A program made the position numbers and the translations under genes. Below, piece by piece: positions 57,575 to 64,000 of a stretch of 64,000 nt of DNA. Positions within the stretch are counted from its first letter, which is position 1; each line of letters starts with the position of its first letter. Under the pieces are notes generated by a model, which was given only the letters and a program-made list of their open reading frames with translations, was not told the origin of the DNA and ran no database searches. Source of the DNA: G965205255 sp965205255 (GTDB lineage Bacteria > Pseudomonadota > Gammaproteobacteria > Pseudomonadales > Endozoicomonadaceae); the NCBI GenBank assembly GCA_965205255.1, contig OZ242051.1, positions 3,038,001-3,102,000 of the forward strand, in the 5' to 3' direction.

Positions 57575-58129
57575 TCCTATAATAAATAGTTATAGGTTTT
57601 GGCAGTCACAACATCTGAAAGTTCACTGACCTTCTTACTAGAGTACACAAAGGTGTTTGTATGGTTAACATACGGGTGATTTCGTCTACACCTTTTCATC
57701 TAAGCTCATTGACTCTATGGAACATTAAATGTCCAAAACATGATACTTCTTACTAAAAAGCCCCTTCAATGGTATTTGTTCTGCTAGCCCTTTTCCTGAT
57801 GAATACAATAGTCTTAGCTCAGCCAAACAATAGTAAAGTAGATGAGGTGGCATCGGAGTTTTATCGCATGTAATGCATCTTGTTTTCGGGTACTGGTACG
57901 AAGATAAGCTTAAATCATGAAAAAAAATCATTCACTGAGATAATTTATATCTATTTTGAAGTAGCAAAACAGTAAATAGTCAATTATATGGTTTTTGCGA
58001 GAGTTTATACAGGTTGGTTAAATTATGCTTATAAAGTACCATTCAGACGATAAAAAAATTTTATCTCCTTCTCAGAAAAATGTTATATTATAGGCAACCA
58101 ACCAGTACTAGAATACCAATCTGTACTCC
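57575..58129. other. Divergent region between the RING gene and Hint-zinc-finger copy 1
   Basis: 555 bases. The right 229 bases (57901-58129) are the upstream block shared by all four Hint genes. The left part is unique to this copy; a 68-codon minus-strand frame (57725-57931) overlaps the shared block and is not convincing. Confidence 0.55.
57901..58129 (+). promoter_or_regulatory. Shared upstream block, Hint-zinc-finger copy 1
   Basis: Begins AAGATAAGCTTAAAT and runs to the ATG. Closely similar blocks of 226 bases precede copies 2-4. It contains ATTCACTGAGATAATTTATA and GCTTATAAAGTACCATTCAG, conserved in all. It probably carries the promoter; no perfect -35/-10 pair can be fixed by eye. 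Confidence 0.6.
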
Positions 58130-59434
58130 ATGAATATAACCAAAATCCCTCTGACATTAGCCATCACTCTAACCCTAAGTGCAACAGGTCACGCTCAAAT
58201 TTCTAACCTGATTATTGCTTCCTCATCCACCTTTCTACCGAGCTATGACAGCCAACCCATCACCCCCAAAACATGGGAAGAAGTGGACTTTGTTTACTAC
58301 CATGATTTTTCTTATAAGACGACCTGCATTGATAAGGTAATCCTCGGCTGCAGGAAAGCCAATAATGATCGTGGAAAAGTTGTTCTGCGTTGTACGGAGC
58401 ATATGAACCTGCTACGCCCCAAAACCATGGTCAGGCATTGGGTACAGGAACAAAATAAACAAGGTCGGGTCTCGGTAACAATTAAAGAGTTTGGGGTTAA
58501 TAATGTACATGGGTATATTACTGCTATTAAACCCACTACAGTAAATACCACCCACCTTGATATTAACAAGAGCCATCAAAGCCCCGCCATCTCCTTATTT
58601 GTGCGACATGTACTAAAAGTAAGAACCTATAAGTTCAAAGATTTCATAACGAAAAAGATCAGCAGCATCTCGGCAACCCCTGAACATAGGTTTTATGTAA
58701 AAAATTACAATGCTTTTGTCCCTATACAGGATTTGTCACCCAAAGATAACTTAATCAGTGCCACCGGCCATCTGATTCACCTGCTCTGTAAAGGTAACAA
58801 AAACAGTCACTGCGGGGTGAGTTATGGGGTAAAGGGAGTCCCTGTAGAGGTGTATAATTTGGAGATATATCAAAAGCACAGATATTTTGTGGGAGAAGGA
58901 CAGATCCTAGTGCATAACTTATATCACATGTGCGAAACATGCGGGAAAAATTTTAAGACATCAACACAATTAAAAATGCATATACGTGTGCATACTAAAG
59001 AAAAACCCTTTGTGTGCAATTTTTCAGGATGTGATTACAGGGCAACCCAAAAATCCAATCTAAATCGCCATATGCGCAAGCACAACGAAGAGAAACGCTT
59101 CAAGTGCACAATGTGTAACAGATCTTTTGTTTGGAAAAATAGCTTAAAAAGACATATGGAAAGTAAAATTCATAAAGGTGATTATATTATGCCAGAGGCT
59201 GCTTCTACAACAAAAAAACCGCCATTAATAACTCAGCCTTCTCCTTCTTATTATTATCCTTCTCCTTCTCCTTCTCCTTATTATTATCCTTCTCCTTCTC
59301 CTTATCCTTCTCCTTATTATTATTATCCTTATCCTTTAGATAGAGCGCCTGTTATACAATTACAACCATCTGTATCACAGGCAGAGGCTTCTGGCATTAT
59401 TCCTGGTAACTCAGCATTGAGCACTGGGGTATGA
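58130..59434 (+). CDS. Secreted Hint-domain protein with three C2H2 zinc fingers, copy 1
   Basis: 434 residues. Signal peptide 1-22 (GHA before QIS). A region with Cys66, Cys74 and Cys88 precedes a Hint-like domain: SATPEHRFYV at 181-190 gives the TxxH motif, VPIQDLSPKDNLISATGH follows, and VEVYNLEIYQKHRYFVGEGQ leads to the terminal VHN at 261-263, as in polymorphic-toxin Hint domains. Three C2H2 fingers come directly after: C268/C271/H284/H288, C296/C301/H314/H318 and C326/C329/H342/H348, with TKEKPF-type linkers. The tail has a Pro/Ser/Tyr repeat (about 370-402) and IQLQPSVSQAEAS. Cleavage after Asn263 would release a 171-residue zinc-finger protein. A typical N-terminal Hint nucleophile is not obvious. 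Nuclear DNA binding in a host is inference. Confidence 0.87.
   Translation: MNITKIPLTLAITLTLSATGHAQISNLIIASSSTFLPSYDSQPITPKTWEEVDFVYYHDFSYKTTCIDKVILGCRKANNDRGKVVLRCTEHMNLLRPKTMVRHWVQEQNKQGRVSVTIKEFGVNNVHGYITAIKPTTVNTTHLDINKSHQSPAISLFVRHVLKVRTYKFKDFITKKISSISATPEHRFYVKNYNAFVPIQDLSPKDNLISATGHLIHLLCKGNKNSHCGVSYGVKGVPVEVYNLEIYQKHRYFVGEGQILVHNLYHMCETCGKNFKTSTQLKMHIRVHTKEKPFVCNFSGCDYRATQKSNLNRHMRKHNEEKRFKCTMCNRSFVWKNSLKRHMESKIHKGDYIMPEAASTTKKPPLITQPSPSYYYPSPSPSPYYYPSPSPYPSPYYYYPYPLDRAPVIQLQPSVSQAEASGIIPGNSALSTGV
59237..59335 (+). repeat. Pro/Ser/Tyr low-complexity repeat in copy 1
   Basis: Iterated CCTTCT, CCTTAT and TATTAT units encoding SPSP, YYYP and YPSP motifs near the C-terminus of copy 1. 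Absent from copies 2 and 3. Length changes by slippage would often keep the frame. Confidence 0.8.
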
Positions 59435-59470
59435 ACCCTAGAAGATTAGACACTCAATCTTCTAGGGTTC
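59433..59470 (+). terminator. Perfect 15-bp hairpin at the end of copy 1
   Basis: 59433-59447 pairs perfectly with 59456-59470 (arms start GAACCCTAGAAGATT) around an eight-base loop; the left arm begins inside the stop codon. No U-run follows, so it may be a protective 3' hairpin instead of a classical terminator. Copies 2 and 3 lack it. Confidence 0.55.
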
Positions 59471-59663
59471 ATTGTTGACTAAGTTGTCGAAAGCATGCGA
59501 TAAATCGAATATCTGATGTAGGACATCCATGGATCCTATGGACAGAAATTGTTTGAAATGATTTACGCTTTTAAAAATCATCCTCAGCTTATCAACCTAT
59601 GGTTTAATAGAGCCTAACACTTGATTGAGAGATTATACCAAAACCTGCATGGTTTGTTATTAA

Positions 59664-59786
59664 TTAAACTCTAAGTATGAGAAGTGCTATGGATCTAAAA
59701 TTTGCATGTATTACCGAACTAGCAGACTCTTGAAGCATAGATTCAACATCGCCTCCATCGAAAAATAGATCATGTTTAAGATAAGC
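59664..59786 (-). pseudogene. 3' remnant of a RING-gene paralogue, unit A
   Basis: Minus-strand reading gives AYLKHDLFFDGGDVESMLQE, then SASSVIHANFRSIALLILRV and a stop. This matches the C-terminus of the RING protein at 56819-57574 (AYLRNDLFFYGDHVKPSLQ, then LPQESGKMVDLQ). At the DNA level about 60 bases align with roughly 80% identity to 56960-57025. A stop codon directly upstream of the remnant shows that the RING part is gone. Confidence 0.7.
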
Positions 59787-60003
59787 TTAAATTATGAAAA
59801 AAAATTATTCACTGAGATGATTTATACTATTTTTAAGTAGCAAAACAGTAAATGGTCAATTATATGGTTTTTACGAGAGTTTATACAGGTCGTTTAAATT
59901 GTGCTTATAAAGTACCATTCAGACGATAAAAAATTTTCTCTCCTCCTCAAAAAAACTTGTATTATAGGCAATCAAACAGTACTGTAATATCAATCTGTAT
60001 CCC
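59778..60003 (+). promoter_or_regulatory. Shared upstream block, Hint-zinc-finger copy 2
   Basis: 226 bases from AAGATAAGCTTAAAT to the ATG, nearly the same as those before copies 1, 3 and 4. Conservation similar to that of the coding part suggests recent duplication of a complete promoter-gene unit. Confidence 0.6.
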
Positions 60004-61293
60004 ATGAACATAACCAAAATCCCTCTGATGCTAGCCATTATCCTAACCCTTAGCGCAACGGGCTACGCTCAAATTTCCAACCTGATTATTGCTTCCTCAC
60101 CCACCTTTCTACCGAACTATGACAGCCAACCCATCACCCCCCAAACATGGGAGGAAGTGGACTTTGTTTACTATCATGATTTTCCTTGTAAGGCGACCTG
60201 TATTGATAAGATAATCCCCAGCTGCAGGAAAGCCAATAATGATCGTGGAAAAGTTGTTCTGCGCTGTACGGAACATATGAACCTGCTACGCCCCAAAACC
60301 ATGGTCAGGCAGTGGCAGCAGGAACAAAAGAAACAAGGCCGAGTCTCGGTAACAATTAAAGAGTTTGGGGTTAACAATGTACATGGGTATATTACCGCTA
60401 TTAAACCCACTACAGTGAATACCACCCACCTTGATATTAACAGGAGCCATCAAAGCCCCGCCATCTCCTTCTTTGGTCGACATGTGCTAAAAGTAAGAAC
60501 CTATCAGTTCAAAGATGTCAACACGAAAAAGATCAGCAGCATCTCGGCAACCCCTGAACATAGGTTTTATGCAAAAAATTACAATGCTTTTGTCCCTATA
60601 CAGGATTTGTCACCCAAAGATAACTTAATTAGTGCCACCGGCCATCAGATTCACCTGCTCTGTAAAGGTAACAGAAACAGTCACTGCGGGGTGAGTTATG
60701 GGGTGAAGGGAGTTCCTGTAGAGGTGTATAATCTGGAGATATATCAAAGGCACAGATATTTTGTAGGAAAAGGACAGATCCTGGTGCATAACATATGTCA
60801 TAAATGCAAAGTATGCGACAAAGTTTTTAATCGGTCATCAAAATTAAAGATCCATATGCGTGTGCATACTAAAGAAAAACCCTATGTGTGCAATGTTCCA
60901 GGATGCAATTACAGGTTTTCCCAAAAAAGCAGTCTAAATCGGCATATGCGCAAGCATTTTAAAGAAAAATCCTTCAAATGCAATATCTGCGGCACCACTT
61001 TTACTAGGAAAACAAGCTTAAACTACCATATGAAAAGTAATATTGATAATGATCATTATATAATCGCCCAGACCGGTTCTACTCCAGAAGCACCCCCATT
61101 AACACCTCAGCCTAATCCTATAGATAGAGTGCCCCTTATACAATTACAACCACCTGTATCACAGGCAGAGGCTTCAGGTGCTATTCTAAGCAACGAAGAT
61201 TCGACAATTGATATTCCAAAGGAAATTATGGACATGCTTATCGAACAAAGCGAGAAAGCAATAAAAAGAATGTCTGACGATGTACATTCGTAG
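60004..61293 (+). CDS. Secreted Hint-domain protein with C2H2 zinc fingers, copy 2
   Basis: 429 residues with the same layout as copy 1: signal peptide 1-22, Cys62/66/74/88, TxxH at 183-186, and VHN at 261-263. Fingers are C268/C271/H284/H288 and C296/C301/H314/H318. The third finger has C326/C329/H342, but the final His position (348) is Asp; His351 could replace it only with unusual spacing, so this finger may be weak. The tail lacks the Pro/Tyr repeat, has IQLQPPVSQAEAS and ends with an acidic-amphipathic stretch (IPKEIMDMLIEQSEKAIKRM). The first 263 residues are almost identical to copies 1, 3 and 4, while the fingers differ. Confidence 0.86.
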   Translation: MNITKIPLMLAIILTLSATGYAQISNLIIASSPTFLPNYDSQPITPQTWEEVDFVYYHDFPCKATCIDKIIPSCRKANNDRGKVVLRCTEHMNLLRPKTMVRQWQQEQKKQGRVSVTIKEFGVNNVHGYITAIKPTTVNTTHLDINRSHQSPAISFFGRHVLKVRTYQFKDVNTKKISSISATPEHRFYAKNYNAFVPIQDLSPKDNLISATGHQIHLLCKGNRNSHCGVSYGVKGVPVEVYNLEIYQRHRYFVGKGQILVHNICHKCKVCDKVFNRSSKLKIHMRVHTKEKPYVCNVPGCNYRFSQKSSLNRHMRKHFKEKSFKCNICGTTFTRKTSLNYHMKSNIDNDHYIIAQTGSTPEAPPLTPQPNPIDRVPLIQLQPPVSQAEASGAILSNEDSTIDIPKEIMDMLIEQSEKAIKRMSDDVHS

Positions 61294-61423
61294 ACCCTAC
61301 GGACTGAAATTATTTGAAATAATTTACGCTTTTCAAAAAACACCTGCAATTATTAGCTTATGCTTTAATAGAGCCGAACACTTGATTAAGAGATTATACC
61401 AAAACCTGCATGGTTTTTATTAA

Positions 61424-61548
61424 TTAAACTCTAAGTATGAGAAGTGCTATGGATCTAAAATTTTCATGTATTACCGAAGTCAGAAGACTCTTGAAACATA
61501 GATTCAACATCGCCTCCATCAAAAAAACAGATCATGTTTAAGATAAAC
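61424..61548 (-). pseudogene. 3' remnant of a RING-gene paralogue, unit B
   Basis: The same segment as 59664-59786, with one extra T in the run after YLKHDLFF and a second one-base insertion further on, so the frame is broken twice. It is more decayed than unit A. Confidence 0.65.
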
Positions 61549-61765
61549 TTAAATTATGAAAAAAAATTATTCACTGAGATAATTTATACTATTTATAAGT
61601 AGCAAAACAGTAAATGGTCAATTATATGCTTTTTACAAACATTTATACAGGACGGTTAAATTGTGCTTATAAAGTACCATTCAGACGATAAAAAATTTTC
61701 TCTTTTCCTCAAAAAAATTTGTATTATAGGCAATAAATCAATATTTGAATATCAATCTGTACCCC
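61540..61765 (+). promoter_or_regulatory. Shared upstream block, Hint-zinc-finger copy 3
   Basis: 226 bases from AAGATAAACTTAAAT to the ATG at 61766, highly similar to the blocks of the other copies. Confidence 0.6.
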
Positions 61766-63055
61766 ATGAACATAACCAAAATCCCTCTGATGCTAGCCAT
61801 TATCCTAACCCTAAGCGCAACGGGCTACGCTCAAATTTCCAACCTGATTATTGCTTCCTCATCCACCTTTTTACCGAGCTACGACAGCCAACCCATCACC
61901 CCAAAAACATGGGAAGAAGTGGACTTTGTTTACTACCATGATTTTCCTTGTAAGGCGACCTGTATTGATAAGATAATCCCTGGCTGCAGAAAAGCCAATA
62001 ATGATCGTGGAAAAGTTGTTCTGCGCTGTACGGAACATATGAACCTGCTACGCCCCAAAACCATGGTCAGGCAGTGGCAGCAGGAACAAAAGAAACAAGG
62101 CCGAGTCTCGGTAACAATTAAAGAGTTTGGGGTTAACAATGTACATGGGTATATTACCGCTATTAAACCCACTACAGTGAATACCACCCACCTTGATATT
62201 AACAGGAGCCATCAAAGCCCCGCCATCTCCTTATTTGGTCGACATGTGCTAAAAGTGAGAACCTATCAGTTCAAAGATTTCAACACGAAAAAGATCAGCT
62301 ACGTCTCGGCAACCCCTGAACATAGGGTTTATGTAAAAAATTACAATGCTTTTGTCCCTATACAGGATTTGTCACCGAAAGAAAACTTAATCAGTGCCAC
62401 CGGTCATCTGATTCACCTGCTCTGTAAAGGTAACAGAAACAGTCACTGCGGGGTGAGTTATGGGGTAAAGGGAGTCCCAGTAGAGGTATATAATTTGGAG
62501 ATATATAAAAGACACAGATATTTTGTGGGAAAAGGACAGATTCTAGTGCATAACATATATCACACCTGCGAAATATGCGGGAAAAGGGTTAGTCGACCAG
62601 CAATTTTAAAAATCCATATGCGTAAGCATACTGGAGAGAAACCTTTTGTGTGCAATTTTTCAGGATGTGATTACAGGTCAGCCCAAAAATCCAATCTAAC
62701 TACCCATATGCGCAAGCATACCGAAGAAAAACACTTCAAGTGTAATTTCTGTGACAAAGCATTTTCTCGGAAGGATGCCTTAAAAAAACATATGAAAGGG
62801 AAGTTTCATATGCTTAGATATACTCTCCAAAATAGTGGTTCTACTCCAGAAATAGAACCATTAATAACTGAGCCTGATCCTTTAAATAGATCGCCTGTAA
62901 TACAATTACAACCACCTGTATCACAGGCAGAGGCTTCAGATGTTATTTCAGGTAACTCAGAATTGAGCTCCGGGGTATGGAGCAACGAAGATCCGGTATT
63001 TGATTTTCAAAAGGACATTATGGACCTTATTATGGATTATGTGTGCAAGCAATAA
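61766..63055 (+). CDS. Secreted Hint-domain protein with three C2H2 zinc fingers, copy 3
   Basis: 429 residues from the ATG at 61766. An in-frame ATG seven codons upstream is not used in the other copies and would spoil the signal peptide. Signal peptide 1-22; Cys62/66/74/88; TPEH 183-186; VHN 261-263. Three complete fingers: C268/C271/H284/H288, C296/C301/H314/H318 and C326/C329/H342/H348. The first linker is TGEKPF, the classical eukaryotic C2H2 linker. Finger 1 has Val where the core Phe normally stands. The C-terminus has IQLQPPVSQAEAS and an acidic-hydrophobic end (DFQKDIMDLIMDYV) that could be an activation or protein-binding helix; this is inference. Confidence 0.87.
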   Translation: MNITKIPLMLAIILTLSATGYAQISNLIIASSSTFLPSYDSQPITPKTWEEVDFVYYHDFPCKATCIDKIIPGCRKANNDRGKVVLRCTEHMNLLRPKTMVRQWQQEQKKQGRVSVTIKEFGVNNVHGYITAIKPTTVNTTHLDINRSHQSPAISLFGRHVLKVRTYQFKDFNTKKISYVSATPEHRVYVKNYNAFVPIQDLSPKENLISATGHLIHLLCKGNRNSHCGVSYGVKGVPVEVYNLEIYKRHRYFVGKGQILVHNIYHTCEICGKRVSRPAILKIHMRKHTGEKPFVCNFSGCDYRSAQKSNLTTHMRKHTEEKHFKCNFCDKAFSRKDALKKHMKGKFHMLRYTLQNSGSTPEIEPLITEPDPLNRSPVIQLQPPVSQAEASDVISGNSELSSGVWSNEDPVFDFQKDIMDLIMDYVCKQ

Positions 63056-63203
63056 AAAGAATATCTGACGATGGACATTCGTAGACCCTACGGACTGAAA
63101 TAATTTACGCTTTTCAAAAAACACCTGCAATTATTAGCTTATGCTTTAATAGAGCCGAACACTTGATTAAGAGATTATACCAAAACTGCATGGTTTTTAT
63201 TAA

Positions 63204-63327
63204 TTAAACTCTAAGTATGAGAAGAGCTATGGATCTAAAATTTGCATGTATTATCCAAGCTAGAAGACTCTTGAAGCATAGATTTAACATCGCCTCCATC
63301 AAAAAATAGATCATGTTTAAGATAAGC
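63204..63327 (-). pseudogene. 3' remnant of a RING-gene paralogue, unit C
   Basis: Minus-strand reading AYLKHDLFFDGGDVKSMLQE, then SSSLDNTCKF and a stop. Same origin as units A and B; the later part is shifted by one base relative to unit A. Confidence 0.65.
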
Positions 63328-63544
63328 TTAAATTATGAAAAAAAATTATTCACTGAGATAATTTATACTATTTTTAAGTAGCAAAACAGTAAATGGTCAA
63401 TTATATGCTTTTTACGAACATTTATTCAGGAAGGTTAAATTGTGCTTATAAAGTACCATTCAGACGATAAAAAATTTTCGCTCCTCCTCAAAAAAACTTG
63501 TATTATAGGAAACCAAACTGTACTGGAATAGCAATCTGTACCCC
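63319..63544 (+). promoter_or_regulatory. Shared upstream block, Hint-zinc-finger copy 4
   Basis: 226 bases from AAGATAAGCTTAAAT to the ATG at 63545; same content as in copies 1-3. Confidence 0.6.
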
Positions 63545-64000
63545 ATGAACATAACCAAAATCCCTCTGATGCTAGCCATTATCCCAACCCTAAGCGCAAC
63601 AGGTCACGCTCAAATTTCTAACTTGATTATTGCTTCCTCACCCACCTTTCTACCGAGCTATGACAGCCAACCCATTACCCCCCAAACATGGGAAGAAGTG
63701 GACTTTGTTTACTACCATGATTTTCCTTGTAAGGTGACCTGTATTGATAAGATAATCCCCGGCTGCAGAAAAGCCAATAATGATCGTGGCAAAGTTGTTC
63801 TGCGCTGTACAGAGCATATGAACCTGCTACGTCCCAAAACCATGGTCAGGCAGTGGCAGCAGGAACAAAAGAAACAAGGCCGAGTCTCTGTAACAATTAA
63901 AGAGTTTGGGGTTAACAATGTACATGGATATATTACCGCTATTAAACCCACTACAGTGAATACCACCCACCTTGATATTAACAGGAGCCATCAAAGCCCC
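63545..64000 (+). CDS. Secreted Hint-domain protein, copy 4 (cut by window end)
   Basis: The first 152 codons are open to the last base. Signal peptide MNITKIPLMLAIIPTLSATG then HA; Cys62/66/74/88; then the region through NNVHGYITAIKPTTVNTTHL and DINRSHQSP. It is almost identical to copies 2 and 3. The Hint core and any zinc fingers lie beyond the window, so the cargo is unknown. Confidence 0.85.
   Translation, partial: MNITKIPLMLAIIPTLSATGHAQISNLIIASSPTFLPSYDSQPITPQTWEEVDFVYYHDFPCKVTCIDKIIPGCRKANNDRGKVVLRCTEHMNLLRPKTMVRQWQQEQKKQGRVSVTIKEFGVNNVHGYITAIKPTTVNTTHLDINRSHQSP

Larger units (their letters stand above)
59435..60003. other. Intergenic region between Hint copies 1 and 2
   Basis: 569 bases: a hairpin at the left end, a minus-strand remnant of a RING-type gene (59664-59786), and the shared upstream block of copy 2 (59778-60003). 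Most of the right 400 bases recur between the other copies. Confidence 0.65.
61294..61765. other. Intergenic region between Hint copies 2 and 3
   Basis: 472 bases holding a RING-gene remnant on the minus strand (61424-61548) and the shared upstream block (61540-61765). Confidence 0.65.
63056..63544. other. Intergenic region between Hint copies 3 and 4
   Basis: 489 bases with the third RING-gene remnant (63204-63327, minus) and the shared upstream block of copy 4 (63319-63544). Confidence 0.65.

Noticed and set aside
57725..57931. 68-codon minus-strand frame with CITC and YYC between RING and Hint copy 1
   Set aside because: It overlaps the shared upstream block, lacks a complete zinc motif and has no homologous frame in the other spacers.
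59933..63967. Minus-strand frames of about 65-85 codons repeated inside each Hint gene
   Set aside because: They are exact antisense shadows of the conserved Hint coding region.
57901..64000. Regularly spaced repeats considered as a CRISPR array or phage repeat
   Set aside because: The period is about 1.8 kb and the repeats are full genes with upstream blocks; there is no short-repeat/spacer structure and no cas gene.
1..64000. tRNA, rRNA, tmRNA or riboswitch genes
   Set aside because: I scanned the longer spacers by eye for cloverleaf ends and conserved leader motifs and saw none; a tRNAscan/Infernal run would be decisive.

Overview
The window is an AT-rich stretch of a gammaproteobacterial chromosome. 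It combines a conserved housekeeping backbone with genes of eukaryotic type. The backbone is the rpsB-tsf-pyrH-frr-uppS-cdsA-rseP-bamA-skp-lpxD-fabZ-lpxA-lpxB-rnhB block, pyrG-kdsA, uvrB, an aspartate aminotransferase, and lon-hupB-ppiD. The gene orders and the lipid A/BAM genes indicate a Gram-negative gammaproteobacterium. The extra genes (DA1-type LIM peptidase, RING finger with SUMO-interacting motifs, C2H2 zinc fingers) point to a host-associated, probably intracellular bacterium. An Endozoicomonadaceae-type symbiont or an intranuclear parasite would fit, but that is inference from biology; no marker gene here fixes the taxonomy.

Layout. 1-2013: C-terminal two thirds of an RND efflux pump. 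2365-8809: a compact Trb/VirB type IV secretion cluster (VirB2, B3, B4, a small unknown, B8, B9, B10), without VirB11, VirB5/B6 or coupling protein in the window. A perfect bidirectional terminator separates it from acsA (8864-10840). 11035-19257: a large secreted Rhs/YD-repeat protein with an unrecognised 320-residue C-terminal tail, bracketed by decayed transposase genes. 19492-26337: malic enzyme, a DA1-like LIM metallopeptidase, a Bcr/CflA transporter, a YdjA-type nitroreductase, mnmH and a small Cys-rich secreted protein. 26697-43129 (minus strand): lipid A, outer-membrane assembly and translation genes, with cmoA-cmoB sitting where dxr is usually found. Ribosomal protein S2 there has an extra 200-residue tail containing four 40-residue repeats. 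43590-56697: pyrG-kdsA, uvrB (minus), aminotransferase, lon-hupB-ppiD (PpiD without its parvulin domain) and a TolC-like protein.

The last 7 kb (56819-64000) is the most unusual part. A minus-strand gene encodes a RING-H2 protein preceded by two SUMO-interacting motifs, the layout of a SUMO-targeted ubiquitin ligase. Next to it are four tandem paralogues (the fourth cut by the window end). Each encodes a signal peptide, a Cys-containing region, a Hint-like autoprocessing domain ending in VHN and, in the three complete copies, three C2H2 zinc fingers. The repeat unit is about 1.8 kb and includes a 226-229-bp upstream block. Between copies lie minus-strand remnants of the 3' end of the RING gene, so the ancestral module was probably a divergent RING / Hint-zinc-finger pair that was amplified. 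I read this as a candidate system that delivers DNA-binding and SUMO/ubiquitin-directed effectors to a host nucleus. The secretion route, cleavage and targets are not shown by sequence alone.
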